A stretch of DNA of 64,000 nt from Antrihabitans spumae (GTDB taxonomy: Bacteria > Actinomycetota > Actinomycetes > Mycobacteriales > Mycobacteriaceae), in NCBI RefSeq assembly GCF_043944905.1, contig NZ_JBIMSN010000002.1:47237-111236 (forward strand). The letters are read 5' to 3'. Made by a program: the position numbers and the translations under genes. This document shows positions 52,387-60,213 of this stretch, in pieces; the first letter of the stretch is position 1; each line of letters opens with the position of its first letter. The notes under the pieces are model-generated. The model had not been told where the DNA came from and did not search any database. It worked only from the letters and a program-made list of their open reading frames with translations.

Positions 52387-54449
52387 TCCTGCCGCTCCTG
52401 CGCATGAGCTTCGAAGAGCGCTGCCGTCGGCGAGGCGTTTTCGCGCCTGGCGATCCAATCGACAACGGCAGCAACAGCATCGGCGACGCGAACGCCGTTG
52501 ACCTGGGTCCCGTCCCTGAATCGGAAGCTGACAGCGCCCGCGGCGACGTCACGTTCGCCCGCGAGCAACATAAACGGCACCTTCTGGGCGGTGTGGTTGA
52601 AGATCTTCTTCTGCATCCGGTCGTCGCTCGAATCGATTTCGACGCGGATGCCGTTCTTACGCAACAGATCCGCGACGTCGTGCAGATGCTCGACGTACGG
52701 TTCGGCGACCGGGATGCCGACCACCTGAACCGGCGAAAGCCAAGCGGGGAACGCGCCTGCGTAATGCTCGGTCAGAACTCCGAAGAAGCGCTCGATCGAG
52801 CCGAACAGCGCACGGTGAATCATGACCGGACGCTGCTTGCTGCCGTCGGATCCGGTGTACTCCAACTCGAATCGCTCGGGGGTGTTGAAGTCGAGCTGAA
52901 TCGTCGACATCTGCCAGGTTCGCCCGAGGGCGTCGCGCGCCTGCACGGAGATCTTCGGACCGTAGAACGCCGCGCCGCCGGGATCGGGGACCAACTCGAG
53001 TCCGGATGCCGTCGCAACCTCTTCGAGAACTGCGGTCGACTCTTCCCACACCTCATCGGACCCGACGAACTTCTTCGGGTCCTTGGTCGACAGTTCGAGA
53101 TAGAAGTCGTCGAGTCCGTAGTCCTTCAGCAGGTCGAGAACGAAGGTCAGGATGCTCGCGAGTTCGTCGCGCATCTGCTCTTTGGTGCAGTAGATGTGCG
53201 AGTCGTCCTGAGTCATCCCGCGCACCCGGGTCAGACCGTGGACGACGCCCGACTTCTCGTACCGGTACACCGACCCGAACTCGAACATCCGCAGCGGCAA
53301 TTCACGGTAGGACCGGCCGCGGGTACGGAAGATCAGGCAGTGCATCGGGCAGTTCATCGGCTTGACGTAGTAGTCCTGCCCCGGCTTGCGCACGGTGCCG
53401 TCGTCGTTGTGTTCCGCGTCGAGGTGCATCGACGGGAACATGCCGTCCTTGTACCAGTCGAGGTGGCCCGAGACCTCGAACAGCTTGCCCTTGGTGATGT
53501 GTGGTGTGTAAACGAACTCGTAGTCGGCCTCGACGTGTCGCTTACGCGAGTAGTCCTCCATCTCCTGGCGGATGATGCCGCCCTTGGGGTGGAAGACAGG
53601 CAGCCCGGAGCCGAGTTCGTCGGGGAAGCTGAAGAGGTCCAGTTCCGAACCGAGCTTGCGATGATCGCGACGCTCGGCCTCGGCCAGCAGTTCGAGGTGG
53701 CGGTCGAGCGCCTCCTGCGATTCCCACGCGGTGCCGTAGATCCGCTGCAGGTCCTCACGACTCTGGTCACCGCGCCAATACGCGGCGGAGCTGCGGGTGA
53801 GCTTGAACGCCGGAATGTGCTTTGTGGTCGGGATGTGCGGACCACGGCACAGGTCGGACCAGACCCGTTCGCCCGAACGCGGATCGAGGTTGTCGTAGAT
53901 CGTCAGTTCTTTACCGCCGACCTCCATGACCTCGGGGTCGTCGATGCCCGACTTGTCGTCGATCAGTTCCAGCTTGAACGGTTCGTTCGCGAGTTCGGTG
54001 CGGGCATCCTCGATGTTATCGACGACTCGACGCGAAAAGCGTTGCGAGCCTTTGACGATCTTCTTCATCCGGGCTTCGAGCTTGACGAGGTCTTCCGGAG
54101 TGAACGGCTTGTCGACGCGGAAGTCGTAGTAGAAGCCGTCCTTGATCGGCGGACCGATGCCGAGCTTGGCGGTCGGGAACTCCTGCTGGACCGCCTGAGC
54201 GAGGACGTGGGCCGCGGAGTGCCTGATGACGTTACGTCCGTCGGCGGTGTCCGCACCGACGGCTTCGACCTCGACATCGGTGTCCGGGATCCAGCCGAGA
54301 TCCTTGAGTTGGCCTTCGCTGTCGCGTACGACGACGATCGCGTCCGGACCCTTACCCGGCAGCCCTGCCTCGCGTACCGCGGCGCCTGCCGTCGTCCCAG
54401 CCGGAACCCGGACGAGGGTTTCTGGCGATGACGAGGCTGGCATGCTCAC
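52383..54449 (-). CDS. thrS: Threonine--tRNA ligase
   Basis: 688 residues. N-terminal TGS domain (about 5-70), then the editing domain with NVIRHSAAHVLAQAVQQEF (HxxxH-type), and the class II core: KPMNCPMHCLIFRTRGRSYRELPLRMFEFGSVYRYE (motif 2, Zn Cys at MNCPMHC), IHRALFGSIERFFGVL (motif 3), then the anticodon-binding domain. Zinc ligands C and two H are present. GTG 54449; ATG 54443 is an alternative. First gene of the PIM operon. Confidence 0.96.
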   Translation of the reverse strand: MSMPASSSPETLVRVPAGTTAGAAVREAGLPGKGPDAIVVVRDSEGQLKDLGWIPDTDVEVEAVGADTADGRNVIRHSAAHVLAQAVQQEFPTAKLGIGPPIKDGFYYDFRVDKPFTPEDLVKLEARMKKIVKGSQRFSRRVVDNIEDARTELANEPFKLELIDDKSGIDDPEVMEVGGKELTIYDNLDPRSGERVWSDLCRGPHIPTTKHIPAFKLTRSSAAYWRGDQSREDLQRIYGTAWESQEALDRHLELLAEAERRDHRKLGSELDLFSFPDELGSGLPVFHPKGGIIRQEMEDYSRKRHVEADYEFVYTPHITKGKLFEVSGHLDWYKDGMFPSMHLDAEHNDDGTVRKPGQDYYVKPMNCPMHCLIFRTRGRSYRELPLRMFEFGSVYRYEKSGVVHGLTRVRGMTQDDSHIYCTKEQMRDELASILTFVLDLLKDYGLDDFYLELSTKDPKKFVGSDEVWEESTAVLEEVATASGLELVPDPGGAAFYGPKISVQARDALGRTWQMSTIQLDFNTPERFELEYTGSDGSKQRPVMIHRALFGSIERFFGVLTEHYAGAFPAWLSPVQVVGIPVAEPYVEHLHDVADLLRKNGIRVEIDSSDDRMQKKIFNHTAQKVPFMLLAGERDVAAGAVSFRFRDGTQVNGVRVADAVAAVVDWIARRENASPTAALFEAHAQERQE

Positions 54450-54512
54450 GGCGATGTACTCCTGAGGTTGGGTGGTGTGCTGCCGGAAGAGTTCGTCTCC
54501 GGCGGACCTATG

Positions 54513-55130
54513 TTATCGGCCACGACGCGCGACAGCAGCCAGCAGCCCTGCGCGATCGGTCGGCGTTCGACGCGGGCAGCTCGAGCATTTGTCGGCTCGC
54601 TCGGTTTCGTAGATGAGACAGCACGATGCCCGACGCACGAACGGGCTGTTGCCGATGCGGACGAAACGTGGTGTCGGCAGCTCGGTTCCGATTGCCGTTG
54701 CGAGTTGAATCGCCAGGTCGGGGCCTTTTTCGCGGCTCCCGTCCAGCGCGCGGTTGCCGAGCGCGTCGGTGGCAACGGCCCACAACGACGGTGTCGGGGC
54801 GTCGCTCGCGGTTGTCAGGGCACCGATCACGGACGTCAACGTGTCGCGGATCGCCGCCGCGAACGCCGCGGAACCGTCGACCGTCGACGCGAATGTCACG
54901 TTCTCGAGCGAGCCGTCGGGTCTGATCGTGCACGTCGTGCTCGCCAAGGTCGGGTCCGCAGGTGGTCGACCGTGAACCAGGTCGCGCAGCGGCTGCTCCA
55001 GCAATGTCGAGCTGGCCATGTACCACCACAACGTCCCGATGACCCGGCGATCCTCACAGCGCCAGGTTCGCGCCAGCGCCGACAACTGCGTTGCCAACCA
55101 GGTCGGGTCGGCGAGCGCAGTGCCAGGCAC
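54513..55130 (-). CDS. FhuF-like (2Fe-2S) ferric siderophore reductase family protein
   Basis: About 205 residues. The C-terminus has RRASCCLIYETERADKCSSC at about 168-187: the Cys-Cys-x10-Cys-x2-Cys pattern of FhuF/ferric iron reductase C-terminal [2Fe-2S] domains. N-terminal region ALADPTWLATQLSALARTWRCEDRRVIGTLWWYMA. It may release iron from ferric siderophores in the cytosol; no siderophore genes are near. The start is uncertain: GTG 55130 lies 18 bases after the upstream TAA, while TTG 55169 would overlap that gene. Confidence 0.75.
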   Translation of the reverse strand: MPGTALADPTWLATQLSALARTWRCEDRRVIGTLWWYMASSTLLEQPLRDLVHGRPPADPTLASTTCTIRPDGSLENVTFASTVDGSAAFAAAIRDTLTSVIGALTTASDAPTPSLWAVATDALGNRALDGSREKGPDLAIQLATAIGTELPTPRFVRIGNSPFVRRASCCLIYETERADKCSSCPRRTPTDRAGLLAAVARRGR

Positions 55131-55147
55131 TATCTGCGAAGTCTCGG

Positions 55148-55585
55148 TTATAGCGGACTCTCCAGCCAACTCGACTCGAGCCCGATCCAGCCTCCGACCA
55201 GCGCAAAGGTGCCGAGCACCCACAGCGTCACAACCACGATGGCAGCGGTCAGCAGCACGCCGAGTCCCTTGACCCACACCGACTGCGTCGCGAACCAGCC
55301 CATAAAACGGTCGTAGCGCTCCTTGACCCATTCCAGAGCCTTGTGCGCCCACTCGAACTCGGAAGCGAGTATGCCGAGACCTGCGAAGACGATCAGCCAA
55401 CCCGGGCCCGGGTACGGGATGGCGAGGATCCCGAGAACCAGGACGGCGGCGCCCACGACGCCGACGACGATTCTGTAGGTCAGATTGAGTGCGGGGTTCG
55501 CGGCGATCTTGGCGCGCCGCTGACCCCACGGGCCGAGTTCGCGGTCGCTTTTGTCAGCCTGCTTCACTGTTGCCTCGTCGTTCAC
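55148..55585 (-). CDS. PGPGW-type membrane protein (TIGR02611-like)
   Basis: 145 residues, start GTG 55585. Two to three membrane helices (about 40-85 and 108-135). The family mark IPYPGPGWLIVFAGLGILA is at about 60-78, giving the PGPGW motif, followed by a charged cytosolic loop (EFEWAHKALEWVKERYDRF). Function unknown. The stop TAA lies 17 bases before the FhuF-like start, so they form one unit. Confidence 0.88.
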   Translation of the reverse strand: MNDEATVKQADKSDRELGPWGQRRAKIAANPALNLTYRIVVGVVGAAVLVLGILAIPYPGPGWLIVFAGLGILASEFEWAHKALEWVKERYDRFMGWFATQSVWVKGLGVLLTAAIVVVTLWVLGTFALVGGWIGLESSWLESPL

Positions 55586-55704
55586 ATCGCTACCTTATGT
55601 GCGTTCACAGCGACTTGACAGTTTCGCGTGACCGGAATGCCAGTTATGCCGCTTACGTTGGCTCGGGTCAGCTCCTGAATCGAGAACAACGGAAGGCCCG
55701 ACAC

Positions 55705-56169
55705 GTGGTGGACGACAAGCAAACTCCGGATCCGAACGAACCGGTGACGGAGCGCATCGCACAGCCGGTTGCCCAACCCGATCCGCAGCCCGCAGCCGTT
55801 GCACCGCCAGCGACTCCGAGTGCGCCGCGTGAATCCGTCGCGGCCCGCTGGCGGGCATCGCTTGCAGCCCAGATCGTCACAGCCGCAATCGCTGTCCTGC
55901 TGATCGGCGGGATCGGCTTCGCGCTCGGCTATGTCGTCGGCGACGGCAACGACGGCCATCATCGCCACGGCGGGCACCACATGATGTTCCGCGACGGTGC
56001 CGGACCCGGCGGACCTGGAGGACCAGGCGGACCGCCGTGGATGGAACGAATGGAACGTCCCGCGCCCGGTGGGCCGGGCGGACCGATGCGCGGTGAGCAG
56101 CCGACGCCTCCTGCGCCGCCTACTGGAACCCCGACGGCTCCTCCCGCGGCTCCCCCTGCTGCTCCGTAG
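55705..56169 (+). CDS. Single-pass membrane protein with His/Met/Gly-rich exterior
   Basis: About 154 residues from GTG 55705 (GGAAGG upstream; GTG 55708 also fits). A cytosolic Pro/Ala-rich N-terminus, one membrane helix at about 52-74 (AAQIVTAAIAVLLIGGIGFALGYVVG), then an extracytoplasmic segment GHHRHGGHHMMFRDG at about 80-94, rich in His and Met, followed by GPGG repeats and a Pro-rich tail. The His/Met cluster suggests metal binding (copper or nickel), which is inference. Divergent from the PGPGW gene. Confidence 0.75.
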   Translation: MVDDKQTPDPNEPVTERIAQPVAQPDPQPAAVAPPATPSAPRESVAARWRASLAAQIVTAAIAVLLIGGIGFALGYVVGDGNDGHHRHGGHHMMFRDGAGPGGPGGPGGPPWMERMERPAPGGPGGPMRGEQPTPPAPPTGTPTAPPAAPPAAP

Positions 56170-56235
56170 GGCTGTTCGGTCGAGAGCCGTGCGAGGCGGG
56201 ATTCGTATCAGTAGCCTTGGTTGATCAACATTCGT

Positions 56236-56397
56236 ATGGATCGGCCGCCGGACGTATTCACGATCCGAGAGGTTGACTGGGATGACGCCGACGCAGTGGG
56301 TCTGCGCGATTCGCTTTCGGCCGAAGTCCCGTCACGACCTCTGATCAACTCGCCGAGATTGTCGGTAGACGCGCCCGCGTCGGTGCCAGCTCGGTGA
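56236..56397 (+). pseudogene. Remnant of a GNAT acetyltransferase gene (N-terminal part)
   Basis: A 53-codon frame from ATG 56236 to TGA 56397. Residues 7-24 (VFTIREVDWDDADAVGLR) read like the N-terminal strand and helix of GNAT acetyltransferases with the pattern RxVxWDDxDAVxLR. The sequence then loses all resemblance near codon 35 and ends. The acetyl-CoA-binding motif is missing. The 301-base stretch 56170-56470 around it holds nothing else I can identify. This is likely a decayed gene left between two operons. Confidence 0.5.
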
Positions 56398-56470
56398 TCT
56401 CGAAACGGAAGAACTCACCCTCCCACCGATCTGTGCCGTACGCCTTGGCGCGTCGACATCTTGCGAACGC

Positions 56471-57340
56471 TCACATAGGAATTCGGGCGACAATGATCGG
56501 GCACTCAGCCGTGTGCAGCAGAGCCCGACTGGTGGAACCGAGCAGCATCCCCGTAAAACCACCACGCCCGTGACTGCCTACGACCAGCAACTGCGCGGTC
56601 GCGGATTCCTCGAGGAGTTGCCGAACAGGTCTGTCTTTCACCAGAACTCGGCGAACCCCGACATCGGGATACTGGCCGTGCCAGCCCGCGAGACTTTCGG
56701 AAAATACTGCGGCCTCGGTGTCTTCTGCAATCTGCCCACCGACGCCCTCCAGAGCGAACTGGCTGGTGTCCATCCACGCGTGGACTGCGACGAGTTCCAC
56801 ACCGCGCTTGGATGCCTGGTCGAAGGCGATTCCGATGGCATGAACGCTGGTGGCAGAGCCGTCGATCCCAACGACCACCGAACCTGCGTCGGGGGTCGCG
56901 CCGACCCTCGCATCGCGAATCACTGCAACCGGGCAATGGGCATGCATCGCGAGTGCGGTGCTGACCGAACCGAGCAGGCTGGAACGAAACGCACCGAGCC
57001 CTCGGCTACCGATAGCGAGCATGCGGGCATCCTTGGACCTGTCGAGAAGTGTCTGGATCGCTGAACCAGTCACGAACTCGGTCTGGACGTCGACGCTGCT
57101 GGCAGTGCCCTCTGCAAGCAGCTTCGCTTCGGCAAGCGTGGCCCGTCCCGCAATGGCTTGTTTGTCGATCTCGGTCTGATAGAACCCATTTCCGGGAAGA
57201 TAGCCGAGTGGTATCACATCGGCCAGGATGAGCAGCAGTGGTGCGTGCTGCCTGGTGGCCTCCTGCGCCGCCCAGCGAACTGCTTCGTTCGAGGACGGCG
57301 AACCGTCTACGCCGACGATGATGGGCGCATTGTGAGCCAT
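56471..57340 (-). CDS. Tandem-domain universal stress protein
   Basis: 289 residues, two Usp domains (about 1-145 and 150-289). Each starts with IVGVDGSPSSNEAVRWA or VVGIDGSATSVHAIGIA. Both have the ATP-binding GxxG-x9-GS/T motif: GSRGLGAFRSSLLGSVS and GSHGRGGFTGMLLGSTS. Such tandem USPs bind ATP and are induced by hypoxia and DosR in mycobacteria. No clear DosR box was seen upstream. Its ATG shares a base with the stop of a 59-residue membrane gene (TAATG). Confidence 0.92.
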   Translation of the reverse strand: MAHNAPIIVGVDGSPSSNEAVRWAAQEATRQHAPLLLILADVIPLGYLPGNGFYQTEIDKQAIAGRATLAEAKLLAEGTASSVDVQTEFVTGSAIQTLLDRSKDARMLAIGSRGLGAFRSSLLGSVSTALAMHAHCPVAVIRDARVGATPDAGSVVVGIDGSATSVHAIGIAFDQASKRGVELVAVHAWMDTSQFALEGVGGQIAEDTEAAVFSESLAGWHGQYPDVGVRRVLVKDRPVRQLLEESATAQLLVVGSHGRGGFTGMLLGSTSRALLHTAECPIIVARIPM

Positions 57341-57519
57341 TAGCTACTCCTGGTTGGTTCGGGTTCGGCTGGGGCTGTCCGCTCGGCGGTACCGGTCGGC
57401 CCGATGAGGGCACCGACGCCGATGAACGCCACGGTCATCGACTTGCGTGGCTTGGTCGCCACCAGTCCCACCGCGGCTGCAATCGCCAAGATCATTGCGA
57501 TCAACGGGAAGCCGTCCAA
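57340..57519 (-). CDS. Small membrane protein translationally coupled to the universal stress protein
   Basis: 59 residues, too short for standard gene finders. TTG 57519 is preceded by GGAG at ideal spacing (six bases); no ATG or GTG start exists upstream in this frame before a stop. Two hydrophobic segments (PLIAMILAIAAAVGLV and MTVAFIGVGALIG) joined by ATKPRKS, then a Pro/Glu/Thr-rich tail. The TAA overlaps the usp ATG (TAATG), so ribosomes can pass directly. The basic loop points to both ends outside or both inside; function unknown. Confidence 0.6.
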   Translation of the reverse strand: MDGFPLIAMILAIAAAVGLVATKPRKSMTVAFIGVGALIGPTGTAERTAPAEPEPTRSS

Positions 57520-57699
57520 CTTCGACTCCAGTCCATTCGATCGCGCATGAGCCCCCGAAACGGACCATACGCCTATGTTCTTGGCTCTGCGCCATGCAAC
57601 AGTCCACGCAGCCTGACTTCGGCTCTGCTCCTCCGACCGAATGGTGGATCAGGGCGGCTTGGGACCAAAGCCTCCAGCGAGGCCGACTCGTTGCGACAG

Positions 57700-57715
57700 A
57701 TACCCCCCTGGGTAT
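57700..57715. promoter_or_regulatory. CsoR/CstR-type operator
   Basis: ATACCC-CCCT-GGGTAT, a perfect 6-4-6 inverted repeat of the G/C-tract type bound by CsoR, RicR and CstR repressors. It lies 46-61 bases before the ATG of the 22-residue Cys peptide, and a related site stands before the CsoR-family gene at 58608. Likely controls the peptide, the MMPL remnant and the DUF302 gene. Confidence 0.65.
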
Positions 57716-57760
57716 ATGTTCAACCTGGCTCAACCGAACACCGACCTCGTGGAGGCGTCA

Positions 57761-57829
57761 ATGTGTCACCCGATCACCTGCTCCGATTGCGGCCAATCAA
57801 CGTGGGACGGATGCCATGCGATCGCATAA
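57761..57829 (+). CDS. 22-residue Cys-rich peptide (CxxC zinc-ribbon-like)
   Basis: ATG 57761 with a GGAGG site six bases upstream. Residues MCHPITCSDCGQSTWDGCHA: four Cys and two His in 22 residues. Resembles short actinobacterial proteins of the form MCxxITCxxCGKTTWxGC; those are longer, so this one may be shortened by the TAA at 57827. A metal-binding role is likely from composition. It lies just downstream of a CsoR-type operator. Not detected by ordinary gene finders because of its size. Confidence 0.55.
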   Translation: MCHPITCSDCGQSTWDGCHAIA

Positions 57830-57936
57830 CGTCACGGCAACACGCCGCAGGCCCCCGAGCACTTCTGCCTCGGCCTCGGCCGGCGCACTCGGCCGACTCG
57901 GTTCTGCAATGGTGGACCGCCCTACCTCCGAAAGAA

Positions 57937-58089
57937 ATGGGCATCATCCTCGGCGTTGCCGCCCTACTGGACGCCGTGCTGATCCGACTCATCCTGCTGC
58001 CGGTGTTGCTTCGACTCACCGGACACGGAGCGTGGTGGTCTCCGGCCTGGCTGACCAAGGTGCTTCCATCGATCACGTTCACGCACTGA
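57937..58089 (+). pseudogene. C-terminal remnant of an MMPL-family transporter
   Basis: Fifty residues from ATG 57937 (MGIILGVAALLDAVLIRL) to TGA 58089. They match the last helix pair of MMPL/RND-type exporters, whose C-termini read MGxxLGxAVLLDAxLxRLxLLPVLLRLxG, down to the final WLxRxLPxxxFxH. The rest of the gene, about 700 residues, is absent; upstream frame sequence is not MMPL-like. This is a deletion remnant between the Cys peptide and DUF302 genes, which hints that the locus once included an exporter. Confidence 0.65.
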
Positions 58090-58109
58090 CCTACAGAAAC
58101 GGAAACCAA

Positions 58110-58535
58110 ATGAATATCGCTCTGTCCACACAGCTCGACAACACCGATTTCGATGCAGCAGTCGCCGACACGAAGGCAGCTTTGTCCGAGCAAGGTTTCG
58201 GTGTGCTCACCGAGATCGACATGCAGGCCACCTTGAAAGCGAAGCTCGGCGAGGACATGGAGCGCTACCTCATCCTCGGCGCCTGCAATCCGACACTCGC
58301 GCATCGCGCCGTCGGGGTGATGCCGCAGATCGGCTTGCTGTTGCCGTGCAACGTCGTCGTTCGCGCCGACATATCGACTCCTGGCTCCACGTCGATAATC
58401 GTCGAAGCTATGAATCCTCAGATCATGGTCGAGGTCACCGGCGAACCCGAATTGGCAGCGGTCGCAAACGAAGCCACTGCCAAACTACGTGCCGCCATCG
58501 GCGCTCTCGGTGGACGCACAACCGAGAGCAAGTGA
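58110..58535 (+). CDS. DUF302 family protein
   Basis: 141 residues, start ATG 58110. Family features: DFDAAVADTKAALSEQGFGVLTEIDMQATLKAKLG, then YLILGACNPTLAHRAVGVMPQIGLLLPCNVVV with a conserved CNP/ LLPCN Cys pair. DUF302 proteins are often encoded by CsoR/CstR-type loci and near metal or sulfur stress genes; the biochemical role is unknown. It sits between the MMPL remnant and the repressor gene and likely belongs to the operon that starts at the 57700 operator. Confidence 0.88.
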   Translation: MNIALSTQLDNTDFDAAVADTKAALSEQGFGVLTEIDMQATLKAKLGEDMERYLILGACNPTLAHRAVGVMPQIGLLLPCNVVVRADISTPGSTSIIVEAMNPQIMVEVTGEPELAAVANEATAKLRAAIGALGGRTTESK

Positions 58536-58555
58536 CAGTCACGGACCGGAACCCG

Positions 58556-58571
58556 ATGCCCCCGGGGGTAC
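58556..58571. promoter_or_regulatory. CsoR/CstR-type operator, second copy
   Basis: ATGCCC-CCGG-GGGTAC, an imperfect relative of the site at 57700-57715 with the same 6-4-6 layout. It is 37-52 bases before the ATG of the repressor gene, which suggests autoregulation and a shared regulon with the upstream peptide/DUF302 operon. Confidence 0.6.
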
Positions 58572-58607
58572 CATTGTCGCTACCATCCGCTTGAATGAGG
58601 AGACTCC

Positions 58608-58877
58608 ATGGTCGGCGACGAAGACAGCATCGCACTGGTACTGAACCGGCTGCGCCGTGCACACGGACAACTTGCCGGTGTCATCGGAATGATCGAGAAC
58701 GGCCGCGACTGCAAAGACGTCGTCACCCAGCTCGCAGCCGTATCGAAGGCTCTCGACAGAGCTGGCTTCAAGATCGTCGCCACCGGCCTTCGCGAATGCA
58801 TGACAGGTGACACAGCGGACAACAAACAACCCATGACCGAGGCCGAACTCGAGAAGCTCTTCCTCGCGCTGGCTTGA
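58608..58877 (+). CDS. CsoR-family repressor, CstR-like (DUF156)
   Basis: 89 residues, all-helical CsoR fold. The inducer site aligns without gaps to M. tuberculosis CsoR C36/H61/C65: here C35, G60, C64. The His needed for Cu(I) is missing. The surrounding RDCKDVVTQLAAVSKAL matches the KDCKDVxTQ pattern of Staphylococcus CstR, which senses persulfide through two Cys. So it is more likely a persulfide/polysulfide sensor than a copper sensor. GAGGAGACTCC precedes the ATG. The operator upstream implies autoregulation. Confidence 0.85.
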   Translation: MVGDEDSIALVLNRLRRAHGQLAGVIGMIENGRDCKDVVTQLAAVSKALDRAGFKIVATGLRECMTGDTADNKQPMTEAELEKLFLALA

Positions 58878-58953
58878 CTGCAAGGGCCACGCGTTTGGGC
58901 GGTCGCTGGAACTGCAGTTCGAATCGGACAGGTTGCTCTGCAACTGAATCGGA

Positions 58954-60207
58954 CTAGATCGTCGGCTTGACCTCGTCGCCCCAGGCGATGCGCTTGGGTT
59001 CGCCGTGGCACTCGACGATCGCAGCGTGATCACGATCGAAGTAGTCCCATGCCCAGGACATAAATGCGTCGATCTTGCTGTGCGCGCCGCTGAGCAGCGC
59101 CGCATGCACACCGAGCCACGCAGCGTATGCGAGCGGACCTTCCACCTGATGACGGTGCGCGCCGACCTCGGCGATCGCGGCACCGCGGCCGATCATCGCC
59201 ATGATGCCTTTGTCCTTGTAATGAAACGGCTTTCGGTCGTGACCCGCGATGTCACGCCGAATGTTGTGTGCCGCCCACAATCCCGATTGCTGTGCAACCG
59301 AGCCCAATTGCGGAAGCGTCTTGCCGTCGGCATCCGGAATGTTCGCGACGTCGCCGACGGCGTAGACGGCTGGGAAGTTTTCGACAGTGAGGTCTGCTGT
59401 CGCGTCGATACGACCACCGCGGCCGGGCGCGGCGCCGCAGCCGCTCGCCACCTCCGACGCCGATTCACCGCCTGCCCAGACAGCGGTGCGCGTCGCCAAC
59501 GTGGTTCCGTCGCTGAGGTGAACGACGTCGGGCTCGATTCGGCTCACTCCCACACCGAGTTTCAACTTCGCGCCGTGGGCGAGGAGTTTGTCGTGCGCGT
59601 ACTTGTGCGATCGTTCGCTGAAAGGCGCGAGCAAGTCCTTGCCGTGGTTGACGAGGTAGACGTCGGCATCGCCGCCGCGATGCTTCATCGTGCGAAGTGC
59701 GGCAAACAGTTCGGCGAATGCGCCTGCCGTCTCGACGCCGGTCGGTCCCCCGCCGACGACGACCACATCCAGTGGGCCGCCGCTGGATTCGAGCATGGAC
59801 CGCACGTGCAGCCGGAGCCGTTCGGCGTCGACGACGGAATACAGCGGAAACGAATGTTCCGGCGCGCCACTGGTTCCGAAGTAGTTCGCGCGCGCTCCAG
59901 CCGCCAACACCAGGTAGTCGGCGGAGGTCGAGGTCCCGTCAGCGGTGACGGCAGTGCGAGTCGCGAAGTCGAGGTCGGTGATTTCCGACTGGACCACACG
60001 CACATTCGGGTGCTTGGCGAAGATCGCGGCCAGCGGGCGCGCGATATCCTGGGCCGGCAGCTGCGAGGTCGCAACTTGATAGAGGAGCGGCTGAAATTGG
60101 TGATAGTCGTTGCGGTCGATCAGTGTGACATCGACGTGGTGCTTGGCGAGTTCGTATGCGCAGGCAACACCGGCAAGACCGGCGCCCGCTATCAAGACAT
60201 GAGTCAT
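58954..60207 (-). CDS. NDH-2-like NAD(P)/FAD-dependent oxidoreductase
   Basis: 417 residues, two Rossmann domains. FAD site GAGLAGVACAYELAKHHVDVTLIDR at about 7-31; NAD(P)H site VVVGGGPTGVETAGAFAELF at about 149-168; the second FAD motif VYAVGDVANI at about 281-290. The C-terminal part (AAWLGVHAALLSGAHSKIDAFMSWAWDYF) resembles the membrane-binding region of type II NADH dehydrogenases. It could pass electrons to menaquinone. Convergent with the repressor gene; its start is six bases before the phosphatase stop. Confidence 0.85.
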   Translation of the reverse strand: MTHVLIAGAGLAGVACAYELAKHHVDVTLIDRNDYHQFQPLLYQVATSQLPAQDIARPLAAIFAKHPNVRVVQSEITDLDFATRTAVTADGTSTSADYLVLAAGARANYFGTSGAPEHSFPLYSVVDAERLRLHVRSMLESSGGPLDVVVVGGGPTGVETAGAFAELFAALRTMKHRGGDADVYLVNHGKDLLAPFSERSHKYAHDKLLAHGAKLKLGVGVSRIEPDVVHLSDGTTLATRTAVWAGGESASEVASGCGAAPGRGGRIDATADLTVENFPAVYAVGDVANIPDADGKTLPQLGSVAQQSGLWAAHNIRRDIAGHDRKPFHYKDKGIMAMIGRGAAIAEVGAHRHQVEGPLAYAAWLGVHAALLSGAHSKIDAFMSWAWDYFDRDHAAIVECHGEPKRIAWGDEVKPTI

Positions 60208-60213
60208 GTTGCC

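Noticed and set aside
52404..54431. 675-codon plus-strand frame opposite thrS
   Set aside because: Antisense shadow of thrS with biased composition and no motif.
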